64,000 nt of DNA from Mangrovitalea sediminis. Its GTDB lineage: Bacteria; Pseudomonadota; Gammaproteobacteria; Pseudomonadales; Oleiphilaceae. Every line of letters starts with the position of its first letter. Position 1 is the first letter of the stretch. Position numbers and translations under genes: made by a program. The stretch is from NCBI RefSeq assembly GCF_002514725.1, contig NZ_NTLB01000001.1:930001-994000 (forward strand), in the 5' to 3' direction. Shown piece after piece: positions 9,456 through 18,146 of the stretch. The notes below the pieces were generated by a model. It worked only from the letters and a program-made list of their open reading frames with translations, ran no database searches and had not been told where the DNA came from.

Positions 9456-11318
9456 CTACAGAATGCGCGAACCCCGCATCCAGCGGAATTTGCGGCCAAA
9501 ACGATAGTTGTTGCCTTCCAGCGAAATAAACTTGGCGAAGCCGGGGAATTTTACCCGCGCCACCAACTCCGTCATCACTGCCTGATTCTTTTTCTTGCTC
9601 TGCGGCAGCCAGAAAGGGGTTACCGTAAAACCGATGACATAGAGCGGCCGCTCCGGCGCCAGCGTCATCCGTTTCTTGACCAGATAGACTTTGCGTAAGC
9701 CCGGCACGGAACGCAGCTGCTCAAGCAACGTCGCCAATTGTGCCTCGGAAAGGTCATGGCGATCGAATTTATCCTTAAGGCGAATCTGTTCCCGCTCCAG
9801 GGCAATTTTCTGTTCCATTTTCTGCTGTTCCACCAGTCGCTCATGCCAGCGGTGAGCTTCCTCTTTGTCGTCATGTTGCCAGTAGTAATCACGCAGCAGC
9901 TCACAGGCGTGCGTGATGGCCTCTTCATCCAGCGTCATCGCCCGTTCCAGCAGGGCCTTGGCGGTATCGAACTCCGTTTCCAGCAAGCGTGCGCCGAGCG
10001 CGTAACAGACCACGGCATCGTCCGGCACCCGTGGATGCAGCGCGCGAAGCTGAGCCAGGGCCTCCGGGGCGTCATTAGCCACGGACTCGGTCAACATGGC
10101 ACGCTCATAGGCCTCGGACGGCTCCAGTTCCGACGCCTCCGCGATCCGCTGGTTGAGTTCGGCCAGTCGTTCCCGCTTCTGCCGGGTTTCTTCGTAGTGC
10201 TGCTCCCAGGCGCCCTGAATCCGTGCGCGCCACTGGCTGTCCAGTGTCTCGGTGATGCGCTCAAGCGAGGGGTGCAAGAGCTGATCGGCAGCCTCTCCCG
10301 CCTTGGGCAACACAAGCTGAGGCGTGGCGCCTATCGCCTGCAAACGATCCGACAGCGAGGGGTGCGTATCGGCCATCGTCGTCTTTGAAGCCAGCGCATT
10401 GTCCAGCCAGACGCTGGCGTCCTCTTCGTCGAGTTCCTCCAGCATCCGGCGCCCCAGGTTGGCGTTGGGCGCAAATGCCGGTCGCGGCGTTTCTGATGCC
10501 TGGCGATGGATCGAGGGCCAGAACTTCTCCGACAGGTAACCGCCAACAACCTCCACCCGCGTTAGGGCTTCGGCCGCCGCCTGGGGCGATGTCAGTCGGG
10601 CTGAGGTGGCATCGGCTTCGTATTCATTGGCACGCGCCAGCGGAAAGGAATAGGCATTGAAGTAGGGGCTGTACCAACGGAGAAAGGGCTTAAAGAGGGC
10701 CGCGCCCTTGTGGTTCTGCGCTTCCAGTGCCCCCATCAGGCGACTCCAGCGCAGACGTTGCCGGTAAAGCCAATTGGCGACTCGCCCGTGGCCTCGGGAC
10801 AAATGTCCGAATTCATGGGCCAGCACCGCCCGGAACTGCTCGACGGTCAGCGCTTTCATCAGCGGCAGGCCGATTACGAGATAATTGCGGGTACCGCCGA
10901 AGATGCCGAACCGAGGCGCCTGATAGACGGCGGCATTCAGTTCGTCCGTCACCAGCACGCTGTGAAACGCCGGTGCCTTGAGCTGCCTGCGCAGGTCATT
11001 GATGATGCTGAACAGTTCAGGCGCGTCGCCGGCCCTGACCAGCAGGCCTTCGGGGGGATCGACCTTGACCCACAGCGCCCGCACCAGCGTCAGCAGGAAA
11101 ACGCCCACCACCAGAATCAGCTTCACGGCGATCCACTTGAGAAACATGACAGAGGCCGCCAACCCCCCTAACAACACGAGACACAGGAGCAGGATGGCCC
11201 CGAGGTAGAGATTGCCGAGCAAGGCGAGCAGAAAAACGCGAAACTGGTAGGCCCGTGGGTTTTGACGCGCCTGGATTTCCAGACGGGCTACCAGCGCTTC
11301 GAATTGTTCGTTAGTCAT
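9456..11318 (-). CDS. M48 family membrane metalloprotease
   Basis: A 620-residue zinc metalloprotease with two N-terminal membrane helices (about 28-55 and 60-82), then an M48 catalytic domain with HEFGH at 168-172 inside AVLAHEFGHLSRGHGR. A later ANEYEADATSARL segment supplies the third zinc-ligand glutamate. The C-terminal half is helical, rich in Glu/Arg/Gln, with TPR-like pairs and a charged coiled-coil stretch. Relatives such as HtpX and YfgC/BepA cut misfolded membrane or periplasmic proteins. The start at 11318 has a good GGAGTG site six bases upstream; an in-frame start 24 bases earlier has none. It leads a probable two-gene unit with the ATPase. Confidence 0.87.
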   Translation of the reverse strand: MTNEQFEALVARLEIQARQNPRAYQFRVFLLALLGNLYLGAILLLCLVLLGGLAASVMFLKWIAVKLILVVGVFLLTLVRALWVKVDPPEGLLVRAGDAPELFSIINDLRRQLKAPAFHSVLVTDELNAAVYQAPRFGIFGGTRNYLVIGLPLMKALTVEQFRAVLAHEFGHLSRGHGRVANWLYRQRLRWSRLMGALEAQNHKGAALFKPFLRWYSPYFNAYSFPLARANEYEADATSARLTSPQAAAEALTRVEVVGGYLSEKFWPSIHRQASETPRPAFAPNANLGRRMLEELDEEDASVWLDNALASKTTMADTHPSLSDRLQAIGATPQLVLPKAGEAADQLLHPSLERITETLDSQWRARIQGAWEQHYEETRQKRERLAELNQRIAEASELEPSEAYERAMLTESVANDAPEALAQLRALHPRVPDDAVVCYALGARLLETEFDTAKALLERAMTLDEEAITHACELLRDYYWQHDDKEEAHRWHERLVEQQKMEQKIALEREQIRLKDKFDRHDLSEAQLATLLEQLRSVPGLRKVYLVKKRMTLAPERPLYVIGFTVTPFWLPQSKKKNQAVMTELVARVKFPGFAKFISLEGNNYRFGRKFRWMRGSRIL

Positions 11319-11448
11319 CAAGCACTCCTTGTCGACGAACAATGATCCTCACGATTGGACAGGAAACAGTATAGGAGTTGCCGACAGCGGCGGTGAGTAC
11401 GGAATCTCACTTTGCCCACCGATCAGGCTGCGGATGACCCTGAAGGCA

Positions 11449-12018
11449 TCAACCATGCCCCGCCGGATAATGAATCAGGTTATAGAACCGCACCGCGACA
11501 TCTCCCTCGTTCCGATAGCCGTGGGGGCGGTCTGCGGCAAAGCGCACGGCACCACTCTCCGGAACGGCGCGCCACTCGCCGTCCAGCAGCAACGCCATGG
11601 CGCCACTGATCACCATCACATGCTCCACCACTCCCGCTTCATGGGCGTCGGAAAGATGCTCCGTGTGGGGCGGCAGACTGAGCTCGAACAGCTCGAAGCC
11701 AAAGCGGGCCTCGAAGGGAAACAGGGGAACTACCTGCAGGCTGTCTCTGGGGAGCGCAGCCTGGGGATCGGTACCGGAGCGGAAGACCGGCGCATCCAGG
11801 GGTTCCTCCGGTGTTGTCAGCAGACCGGAGAAGGAACTGTTGAAGCCGGTGGCGATCTTCCAGAGGGTGGCGACGGTGGGACTGGATTCGCCGCGCTCGA
11901 TCTGCCCGAGCATCGCTTTGCTGACCCCGGTTTCCGTCGACGCACGGTCCAGGCTCCAGCCTTTTTGCTGGCGCAACCCTTTCAGGGTACACGCCAAATG
12001 TTTACTGATATCCGTCAT
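11449..12018 (-). CDS. XRE-family regulator with C-terminal cupin domain (SutR/YdcN-like)
   Basis: A 189-residue DNA-binding regulator. Residues about 10-65 form an XRE helix-turn-helix (LRQQKGWSLDRASTETGVS, then IERGESSPTVATLWKIA). Residues about 105-185 form a cupin barrel that would bind a small ligand (PHTEHLSDAHEAGVVEH). E. coli SutR (YdcN) has the same two-domain build and adjoins a BenE-family transporter, YdcO, as here. The start at 12018 follows AGGGAA; the longer in-frame start is less likely. Two copies of a 16-bp palindrome lie in the intergenic region between it and the transporter and are the obvious candidate operators. The ligand is unknown. Confidence 0.88.
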   Translation of the reverse strand: MTDISKHLACTLKGLRQQKGWSLDRASTETGVSKAMLGQIERGESSPTVATLWKIATGFNSSFSGLLTTPEEPLDAPVFRSGTDPQAALPRDSLQVVPLFPFEARFGFELFELSLPPHTEHLSDAHEAGVVEHVMVISGAMALLLDGEWRAVPESGAVRFAADRPHGYRNEGDVAVRFYNLIHYPAGHG

Positions 12019-12064
12019 CCGGAATTCCCTTGTCACCAACGAAAGCACATCCGCGCAAACTATT

Positions 12065-12080
12065 GTGCGCTATAACGCAC
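12065..12080. promoter_or_regulatory. Palindromic operator copy 1, XRE/BenE intergenic region
   Basis: GTGCGCTATAACGCAC is a near-perfect inverted repeat with arms GTGCG and CGCAC. The same motif recurs at 12104-12119 with a centre-to-centre distance of 39 bp, close to four helical turns. It is the nearer copy to the regulator gene and is probably an autoregulatory site for the XRE-cupin protein. Confidence 0.7.
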
Positions 12081-12103
12081 GAATGCTACGCTACTGACTT
12101 ATT

Positions 12104-12119
12104 GTGCGTTAAAACGCAC
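12104..12119. promoter_or_regulatory. Palindromic operator copy 2, XRE/BenE intergenic region
   Basis: GTGCGTTAAAACGCAC shares the GTGCG-N6-CGCAC arms of the site at 12065-12080; both copies are also preceded by ATT. It lies 26 bases before the transporter start, so a bound regulator would cover or abut the transporter promoter. Confidence 0.7.
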
Positions 12120-12145
12120 GCCCTCGAAACCCAGGAGTTTCATCC

Positions 12146-13363
12146 ATGCGCGCCCGGACAGGATCCTCGTATTCGCTCTCGCATCTGGCAGCCGGTTTTA
12201 TCGCCGTACTGGTGGGCTTTACCAGCTCCGTCGTGATCATTATCCAGGCCGCCCAAAGCGCCGGGGCGGATCAGGCGGTCGTGAGTTCCTGGATCTGGGC
12301 ACTGGGGCTGGGCATGGGTCTGACCAGCGCCGGGCTGTCCTTCTATTACCGGGAGCCGATTCTCACGGCCTGGTCGACACCGGGTGCGGCGCTGCTGGTC
12401 ACCAGTCTCGCCGGCCACTCGCTGGGTGAGGCGACGGCCGCCTTCCTGTTTTCGGGTCTGCTGATCGTACTGGCAGGCTGGACCGGCTGGTTCGAGCGCC
12501 TGCTGCACCATATTCCCAAAGCGCTGGCCGCGGCCATGCTGGCGGGGATTCTGATGGAATTCGGCCTACAGGCCTTTGCCGCCCTGCACAGCAAACTGGC
12601 CCTGGTGGCGCTGATGTTTGCCACCTACCTGGTCGCCCGCCGACGCTGGCCCCGCTATGCCGCCCTGCTGGTGCTGATCGCCGGAACCGCCTATGCGGCC
12701 TTTAGTGGCGACCTGCGCTGGCAGGCACTGCATCTGGCACTGGCAAAACCGGTGCTGACCGCCCCGACCTTTTCCCTCTCGGCACTGATCAGCATCGGCC
12801 TGCCGCTGTTTATCGTCACCATGACGTCCCAGAACGTACCGGGACTGGCCGTCCTGCGCGCTAACGGCTACCAGACACCGCTGTCGCCCCTGCTGACCGT
12901 GACCGGCATCGCGACGTTGATTCTGGCGCCCTTTGGCGGCTTCGCCCTCAACCTGGCCGCCATCACCGCGGCCATCTGCATGGGCGAGGAAGCCGGAGCC
13001 GACCGTCGTTCGCGCTATCTGGCTGCGGTCTCCGCCGGTGCCATCTACGTGGTCATCGGGCTGTTTGGCGCGACGGTGGTCTCCCTGTTCGCCGCCTTTC
13101 CGCACGCCTTTGTGGTTGCACTCGCCGGCTTCGCCCTGCTCGGCACCATCGGCAACAGCCTGCATGCCGCGCTGGAGGATGCCAGCGAGCGGGAGCCGGC
13201 GCTGATCACCTTCCTGCTCACCGCTTCCGGCGTCACCCTGTTTGGCATCGGTGCCGCCTTCTGGGGGCTGGCGGCCGGCATTGTGGCCCGCACCATCCTG
13301 CGTCAGCGGGTGGCGGCGAACCGGGCCAAACTATCGGCCGACCAGACATCCTCCAACTCATAG
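12146..13363 (+). CDS. BenE-family (benzoate/H+ symporter type) transporter
   Basis: A 405-residue inner-membrane protein with about 11-12 predicted helices. The opening after residue 12 (AAGFIAVLVGFTSSVVII) and FYYREPILTAWSTPGAALL are hallmarks of the BenE family, named for benzoate uptake coupled to protons. No benzoate-degradation genes are nearby. Instead the neighbour is a SutR-like regulator, as with E. coli YdcO, so the true substrate may not be benzoate. A CAGGAG site precedes the ATG. The 3' end overlaps the converging GFA gene by 61 bases. Regulation is probably by the twin operators upstream. Confidence 0.9.
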   Translation: MRARTGSSYSLSHLAAGFIAVLVGFTSSVVIIIQAAQSAGADQAVVSSWIWALGLGMGLTSAGLSFYYREPILTAWSTPGAALLVTSLAGHSLGEATAAFLFSGLLIVLAGWTGWFERLLHHIPKALAAAMLAGILMEFGLQAFAALHSKLALVALMFATYLVARRRWPRYAALLVLIAGTAYAAFSGDLRWQALHLALAKPVLTAPTFSLSALISIGLPLFIVTMTSQNVPGLAVLRANGYQTPLSPLLTVTGIATLILAPFGGFALNLAAITAAICMGEEAGADRRSRYLAAVSAGAIYVVIGLFGATVVSLFAAFPHAFVVALAGFALLGTIGNSLHAALEDASEREPALITFLLTASGVTLFGIGAAFWGLAAGIVARTILRQRVAANRAKLSADQTSSNS

Positions 13364-13779
13364 TATTCGTCCACCGCAGGCACCTCCGGGGGCAGGCAGA
13401 CCCAGGGCTGACGCGAGGCGGTATAAATGTGGATATCCGGGGGACAACGCTCCGTGAAGTCCAGGGTGCCGACGCGGACAAAACAGATGGGTGCCCCGGC
13501 ATCGGGATAATGACTCCATAACGCCACCTGACAACGAGGACAGCGGACAATGGTCTGCCCTCTGCCGCTGGCCGAGGGCGTTGGGACCGCCACCACCTCA
13601 CCCTGCAGGAGATCGACACATTCCCGCTCCACCAAAGCGTTGAGGACAAATGCAGAGCCAGTCTCCCGTTGGCACCAGCGGCAGTGGCAGCAGTGAACGA
13701 TCATGGGATCGCGCTGCAGGCGGTAGCGGACAGAACCACAGGTACAGCCGCCTTCAGCATGAAGGAAGCTAGTCGTCAT
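13303..13779 (-). CDS. GFA/CENP-V domain zinc protein
   Basis: A 158-residue member of the GFA family (glutathione-dependent formaldehyde-activating enzyme fold). The zinc cysteines are clear: GGCTCGSVRY near the N-terminus, HCCHCRWCQRETGSAF, and RCPRCQ in the second half. Many members are annotated after Gfa but few have shown activity, so the reaction is left open. The start at 13779 is preferred over longer in-frame options because GFA similarity starts there and AAGGAA lies upstream. Its 3' end runs 61 bases into the end of the BenE-family gene on the opposite strand. Confidence 0.87.
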   Translation of the reverse strand: MTTSFLHAEGGCTCGSVRYRLQRDPMIVHCCHCRWCQRETGSAFVLNALVERECVDLLQGEVVAVPTPSASGRGQTIVRCPRCQVALWSHYPDAGAPICFVRVGTLDFTERCPPDIHIYTASRQPWVCLPPEVPAVDEYYELEDVWSADSLARFAATR

Positions 13780-13886
13780 CGGGCAATTCCTTATCCAACC
13801 AACGAAAGGCGTGGCGCGACTAGAAGGCCCCCACGCCACCGATAACACAGGATGATAGTCCTTGGAGCTCGTTTCCTGTAAGCTGC

Positions 13887-15359
13887 ATGACCGCTGACGG
13901 TTTATCGTCGGCACCCCAAGAGAACGAATACGCAGTGATTAATGAAGATTCCGGCTTTGCCTCCCTGGGGTTATCCGCCCCGCTCCTCAAAGCCATCGCA
14001 GAACAAGGTTACACAACCCCCACACCGATTCAGGCCCAGGCCATTCCCGCGGTAATCCAAGGCAAAGACGTCATGGCGGCCGCCCAGACCGGGACCGGTA
14101 AGACCGCTGGCTTTACGCTGCCTATCCTGGAACGCCTGTCCAAAGGTGAACGCGCCCAGGCCAACCAGGCCCGCGTCCTGATCCTGACACCGACCCGCGA
14201 ACTGGCTGCCCAGGTGGCCGAAAGCGTCGCGACCTATGGGAAACATTTGCCCCTGCGCTCTGCCGTGGTCTTCGGCGGGGTCAAGATCAACCCGCAGATG
14301 ATCAAGCTGCGCAAGGGCGTCGATATCCTGGTGGCGACACCGGGACGTCTGCTGGACCTGTATAATCAGCGGGCCATCCGATTCAATCAGTTGGAAGTGC
14401 TGGTGCTGGACGAAGCCGATCACATGCTGGACATGGGCTTTATTCACGACATCCGCCGGATTCTGGCTCTCCTGCCCAAGCAGCGTCAGAACCTGATGTT
14501 CTCTGCCACCTTCTCGGAAGAGATCCGCACCCTGGCCAAGGGACTCGTGAACCAGCCGGTGGAGATTTCCGTGACGCCGCGCAACTCCGCAGCCCCCACG
14601 GTCAAGCAATGGATCAGCCCGGTGGACAAGAAACGCAAGCCGGCGCTGCTTGCGCACCTGATCCAGGAACAGCGCTGGGAGCAGGTCCTGGTCTTCTGTA
14701 AGACCAAGCACGGAGCCAATCGCCTGACCCGCTTCCTGGAAGCCGAAGGCATAAGCGCCGCCGCGATCCACGGCAACAAGAGCCAGAGCGCACGGACCAA
14801 GGCCCTGGCCGACTTCAAGAAAGGCGCCACCCGGGTCCTCGTGGCGACCGACATCGCCGCTCGTGGCCTGGACATCGACCAGTTGCCGCAGGTGGTCAAC
14901 GTCGACCTGCCCAATGTGCCGGAAGATTACGTGCACCGCATCGGTCGCACCGGTCGAGCGGGTTCCACCGGTCAGGCCATTTCGCTGGTTAGCGCTGACG
15001 AATTCGATCAGTTGGCTGCCATCGAGCGCCTGATCAAGAAAATGCTGACCCGCACAACGGTCGACGGTTTCGAGCCGATACAGAATCTGCCGGAATCGAG
15101 CCTGAATCCGCGGACGCCCAAAGGCCGACGTCCGAGCGCGCCCAGGCAGGGACAGCGCAACGGCGAAGGTGCTGGCGAAAAGAAACAGCAGGGCCAGAAG
15201 CCCCGCCAGGGCGGCAGCAGCAAACCGGCAGCCCGCGCAAGCGGCAACGGTTCCGGGGATGCCCGTCCGGCGGGCAATCGCCGCAACCGGCGCCCCAATC
15301 GCAGTGGCCCGCGCCAGGATGGTGGGTCTCAGGGGCAAGGCGCGTCTTCCCGACGCTAG
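13887..15359 (+). CDS. rhlE: DEAD-box RNA helicase RhlE
   Basis: ATP-dependent RNA helicase with all core motifs: FASLGL and [10 protein letters not shown] (Q motif), [29 protein letters not shown], and [10 protein letters not shown]. The last 80 or so residues form a basic, disordered tail rich in Arg, Gly, Gln and Pro, typical of RhlE and used for RNA binding. RhlE acts in ribosome assembly and RNA turnover. The start is uncertain: ATG 13887 gives 490 residues, while a GTG at 13935 gives a length closer to family N-termini; neither has a convincing ribosome-binding site. A perfect hairpin follows at 15371-15400. Confidence 0.92.
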   Translation: MTADGLSSAPQENEYAVINEDSGFASLGLSAPLLKAIAEQGYTTPTPIQAQAIPAVIQGKDVMAAAQTGTGKTAGFTLPILERLSKGERAQANQARVLILTPTRELAAQVAESVATYGKHLPLRSAVVFGGVKINPQMIKLRKGVDILVATPGRLLDLYNQRAIRFNQLEVLVLDEADHMLDMGFIHDIRRILALLPKQRQNLMFSATFSEEIRTLAKGLVNQPVEISVTPRNSAAPTVKQWISPVDKKRKPALLAHLIQEQRWEQVLVFCKTKHGANRLTRFLEAEGISAAAIHGNKSQSARTKALADFKKGATRVLVATDIAARGLDIDQLPQVVNVDLPNVPEDYVHRIGRTGRAGSTGQAISLVSADEFDQLAAIERLIKKMLTRTTVDGFEPIQNLPESSLNPRTPKGRRPSAPRQGQRNGEGAGEKKQQGQKPRQGGSSKPAARASGNGSGDARPAGNRRNRRPNRSGPRQDGGSQGQGASSRR

Positions 15360-15370
15360 CCACCACTGCA

Positions 15371-15400
15371 ACGACTGGGGCCTTGTATGGCCCCAGTCGT
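15371..15400 (+). terminator. 12-bp perfect hairpin after rhlE
   Basis: Arms ACGACTGGGGCC (15371-15382) and GGCCCCAGTCGT (15389-15400) pair exactly around TTGTAT. It begins 12 bases after the rhlE stop and is followed by TTCTAC, a weak T-rich tail. Likely transcription end for rhlE. Confidence 0.7.
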
Positions 15401-15602
15401 TTCTACACAAACCGTCCTTCCGTCCCCGACCGCACCATAAAGGCGGATCCGCGCACGTTTAAGCCCCACCCAAATCCCTATTACGCCCGATCTCACCGAA
15501 GAATCACTCACCCCAGCCACTGGTCTGTTTATTGCTCACCTCCCGACCAGGGTCCTCTGTCTATGCGCTGAGAGGCCACATCCCGTCAACGGAGGAAAAA
15601 CC

Positions 15603-16049
15603 ATGGATAAGCAGACCATGCGCACCACCATTCTGGCCGCCAAGAAAGCCAGGGGGATCAGTTGGGAAGCACTGGGCACAACGCTCGGCATGTCGCCACT
15701 CTGGACCTGCTCCGCCTGTCTGGGCGAAAACAGCATGCCGGAAGCCGAAGCCGAGAAACTGACGGCCGCTCTGGGGCTGGGGCCGGACATAGCCGAGGCC
15801 CTGCAGGAGTGTCCTTACAAGGGCACCAGCATGACCAAGGACATTCCCACCGACCCGTTGATCTACCGTTTCTACGAAATCATGCTGGTCTATGGCGAGT
15901 CGGTGAAGGAGATCGTCCACGAGAAGTTCGGCGACGGCATCATGAGTGCCATTGATTTCACCCTGGACGTCGACCGGCAGGAAGATCCCAAGGGAGACCG
16001 GGTGGTCGTGACCATGAACGGGAAGTTTTTGCCGTATAAGCGCTGGTGA
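15603..16049 (+). CDS. cynS: Cyanate hydratase (cyanase)
   Basis: A 148-residue cyanase, which converts cyanate and bicarbonate into ammonia and carbon dioxide (through carbamate). The protein has an N-terminal helix-turn-helix-like domain followed by the catalytic dimerisation domain. The catalytic residues align with E. coli at a constant offset of seven: R89 and E92 in YRFYEIMLVYGES and S115 in DGIMSAIDF. The C-terminal VVTMNGKFLPYKRW is characteristic. A strong GGAGGAAAAACC site precedes the ATG. No cynT carbonic anhydrase, cyanate transporter or cynR is adjacent, so it appears as a single gene, followed by a perfect hairpin. Confidence 0.95.
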   Translation: MDKQTMRTTILAAKKARGISWEALGTTLGMSPLWTCSACLGENSMPEAEAEKLTAALGLGPDIAEALQECPYKGTSMTKDIPTDPLIYRFYEIMLVYGESVKEIVHEKFGDGIMSAIDFTLDVDRQEDPKGDRVVVTMNGKFLPYKRW

Positions 16050-16062
16050 GCCCCCATAAGCG

Positions 16063-16092
16063 GACGGCCTCTTAAGGTCTGAAGAGGCCGTC
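16063..16092 (+). terminator. 11-bp perfect hairpin after cynS
   Basis: GACGGCCTCTT (16063-16073) pairs exactly with AAGAGGCCGTC (16082-16092) around an 8-base loop, 13 bases after the cynS stop. No T-run follows. Confidence 0.6.
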
Positions 16093-16397
16093 GAATGATC
16101 GGGATTGGCGGGAGGCCCCCGGCGCATTGCCCGTTGGTTAATGCGCCCTACCGGAACCGCTGAAAGCAGGATCCAGCGGATCACCAGTGAAGGTGTACCG
16201 GAGGGCATTACACCGCAATGGGGGCCGAAGCAGTCGTGAGGACGCTCCGGCCAGGCAACAGGCTCAACTGCGCTGCTGACGCACCGCATCGACCAAGGCG
16301 AACACATCGCCGGGGGATCCCGCCGTCGCTTGCGGCCTGTCCATCATCATTCCCCGGCGGACATGCTCCGCCGAGGCTACAGCGACCCAGAAACGGC
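16093..16397. other. Intergenic stretch without a recognised gene
   Basis: Between the cynS hairpin and the VOC gene end I see no credible open reading frame with a start, ribosome-binding site and family similarity. Reading frames that cross it are shadows with no homology I can recognise. It could be a gene relic, but no identifiable pieces remain. Confidence 0.5.
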
Positions 16398-16781
16398 TCA
16401 CGCGGCCCCCAGCGCATAGACCCGCAGCCGATGGCCATCCGGGTCTTCCGCCACAAAGGTGTAGCCGAAGGGCATCATCGTCGGCTGCATCAGGATGCTC
16501 AGACCCCTTCGCTGCCAGTCTTCGAACCGATCGTCGACCGCGGCGCGGTCCGATGCCATAAAACCGATTTCAGTGGCGCCGGGCAATGCCACCAGTGGCG
16601 GTTGTGCCCCGTCGCGGTTACGCAGGGCCAGTTGGGCGCCTGAGGATAACTGGAACATGACGAAGGCCGGTGTGTCTTCGAGTGGCGACAGGCCTAGCAG
16701 GCTGCCGTAGAAATCGGCGCTGGCCTGGGCATTTTCGACATAGAGCAGTATCAGGGTGGGCGTTGTCATCTCGATCGTCAT
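16398..16781 (-). CDS. VOC/glyoxalase-like protein
   Basis: A 127-residue single-domain member of the vicinal oxygen chelate superfamily (glyoxalase/bleomycin resistance fold). The features are the N-terminal TPTLILLYVENAQASADFYGSLL and the closing FVAEDPDGHRLRVYA, where the usual metal-ligand glutamate of family enzymes is not obvious. Many such proteins are annotated only by fold; no substrate is claimed. Start choice: ATG 16781 is six bases after a perfect AAGGAG; the ATG at 16787 touches that site and is too close. It lies just downstream (70 bases) of the divergently unrelated YafY regulator region but on the same strand as that gene's reading direction. Confidence 0.83.
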   Translation of the reverse strand: MTIEMTTPTLILLYVENAQASADFYGSLLGLSPLEDTPAFVMFQLSSGAQLALRNRDGAQPPLVALPGATEIGFMASDRAAVDDRFEDWQRRGLSILMQPTMMPFGYTFVAEDPDGHRLRVYALGAA

Positions 16782-16856
16782 CTTCATCTCCTTGGCAGTG
16801 TTAGGGTGACAACGCCATCCTAAGGAGAGCGACTGACAACTTTTGTCAGTAGTGTT

Positions 16857-17546
16857 TTACTGTTCCGCGATGCCTTTCGCCATACGCCATTCCTGCAGCA
16901 ACTGCTGGCGCCGCCGGGGATAGCGTGTTTCCGTCAAACGCATCGCCAAAATCCGGTCGACACGAAAATGGCGGATGGCTTCACGCCGCTCGCACCAGGC
17001 AACAATCATCCGGAAATTCTCGAAAAAACCCAGGGCGAAAGGCCAGATGACCCGGCAGCTATCCTGACCATCCTTATCCTGATAATCGATATCGACCTTG
17101 CGCTCCTGCCGGATCGCCAGACGGATTTCCTCCAGCATGCGGCTGTCACCGAGCACCGGATCGCCCGGACCGATCAACAACGCCGAGGATTCCAGCTCAT
17201 GACGCAAGGCCTGCGGCAGGACACCGGACACCTTGGCCAACATATTCCGCGCCGCCTCCGCCAACTGCGGATCGGACCGCTTCGCCACCCAGCGCGCACC
17301 CAACACCAGAGCCTCGATTTCCTCTTCCGAGAACATCAACGGCGGCAGCGTAAACCCCGGGCGCAGCACATAACCGACACCCGCCTCTCCCTCGATCTGC
17401 GCACCCTGCGCCTGCAAAGAAGCAATATCGCGATAGAGGGTACGCACGCTCACCCCCAACTCCTCCGCCAGCGCCGCACCACTTACCGGATAACGGTGGC
17501 GACGCAGTGACTGCATCAGTTGCAACAGACGTTCGGCACGGGACAC
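16857..17546 (-). CDS. YafY-type regulator (HTH plus WYL domain)
   Basis: A 229-residue transcriptional regulator. Residues 1-60 are a winged helix-turn-helix of the DeoR/HTH_11 type (ELGVSVRTLYRDIASL). The second half is a WYL domain, with VDIDYQDKDG and the WPFALGFFENFRMIVAWCERREAIRHFRVDRI core, which senses a ligand, probably nucleic acid or a nucleotide-like molecule. The start is GTG at 17546. The VOC gene follows on the same strand 70 bases after its stop, so the regulator and VOC protein may be one transcript, a pairing I have often seen annotated. Direct targets are not known. Confidence 0.87.
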   Translation of the reverse strand: MSRAERLLQLMQSLRRHRYPVSGAALAEELGVSVRTLYRDIASLQAQGAQIEGEAGVGYVLRPGFTLPPLMFSEEEIEALVLGARWVAKRSDPQLAEAARNMLAKVSGVLPQALRHELESSALLIGPGDPVLGDSRMLEEIRLAIRQERKVDIDYQDKDGQDSCRVIWPFALGFFENFRMIVAWCERREAIRHFRVDRILAMRLTETRYPRRRQQLLQEWRMAKGIAEQ

Positions 17547-17664
17547 AGCGGTTCTCGATCCTTGATCGTGGTGGACGGTGAGAGGCCCTTAACGCAAACT
17601 GCGGCATTGTGGCACGGGTTTGGCGGGATCAACTATAGCGATCCTGTCGGAGCCCATATAAACA

Positions 17665-18075
17665 TTACTCGGGGGAAACGCCGTCACCCAATAACCCCCG
17701 CGCCTCAAACACTTCCTTTGCGGCAAAAACCCCATTAAGCGCTGCCGGGAAGCCGGCATAGACGGCCATCTGGGTGATCACTTCGATGACTTCTTCCGGC
17801 GAACAGCCAACGTTCAGGGCGGCATGGATATGCACTTTCAATTGTGGAGCTGCGTTGCCCATGGCGGTGAGTGCGGCTACGGTGGCAATTTCGCGGGACT
17901 TCAGGTCCAGGCCGGGACGGCTGTAGATGTCGCCAAAGCCAAACTCGATGACATAGCGCCCCAAATCAGGCGCAATCCGTTTGAGGGACTCGATGACGTT
18001 CTCACCTGCATGGCCATCGATTTCTTTCAGTTTTTCCCAACCACGGGCATAGCGATCCGGGTTTTCACTCGACAT
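17665..18075 (-). CDS. Carboxymuconolactone decarboxylase-family protein
   Basis: A 136-residue AhpD-like/CMD-fold protein. The core [42 protein letters not shown] is diagnostic, including the conserved His and Glu of the gamma-carboxymuconolactone decarboxylase group. There is no CxxC pair, so it is not an AhpD-type peroxidase. The 136-residue length fits 4-carboxymuconolactone decarboxylases (PcaC), but no protocatechuate genes are near, so substrate is open. The start at 18075 is preceded by GAGGAG. It is the target of a MerR-type promoter immediately upstream, within the end of the MerR gene. Confidence 0.88.
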   Translation of the reverse strand: MSSENPDRYARGWEKLKEIDGHAGENVIESLKRIAPDLGRYVIEFGFGDIYSRPGLDLKSREIATVAALTAMGNAAPQLKVHIHAALNVGCSPEEVIEVITQMAVYAGFPAALNGVFAAKEVFEARGLLGDGVSPE

Positions 18076-18115
18076 GGGTGTGCTCTCCTCGGCAGCTGAA
18101 TGTACGTTCAAGTCC

Positions 18116-18146
18116 AGCCTACGAGTTAGAGTTCACTCTAAGTCAA
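18116..18146 (-). promoter_or_regulatory. MerR-type promoter and operator inside the 3' end of merR
   Basis: On the minus strand: a -35 TTGACT (18141-18146), a 19-bp spacer, and a -10 TAGGCT (18116-18121). Centred in the long spacer is the perfect 16-bp palindrome TTAGAGTGAACTCTAA (18126-18141). Over-long 19-20 bp spacers with a central dyad are the signature of MerR-activated promoters. It reads toward the carboxymuconolactone decarboxylase-like gene, 41 bases downstream of the -10. Confidence 0.82.

Noticed and set aside
4362-11318. Phage-defence island reading of the nuclease-helicase, ATPase and protease genes
   Set aside because: The FAN1-helicase pair is a known repair arrangement, the ATPase has no attached nuclease, and there are no mobile or defence-marker genes around it.
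13971-15410. 479-codon reading frame antisense to rhlE
   Set aside because: It lies wholly under the rhlE gene, which has full family motifs; long antisense frames are common in GC-rich DNA. No ribosome-binding site or similarity was seen.
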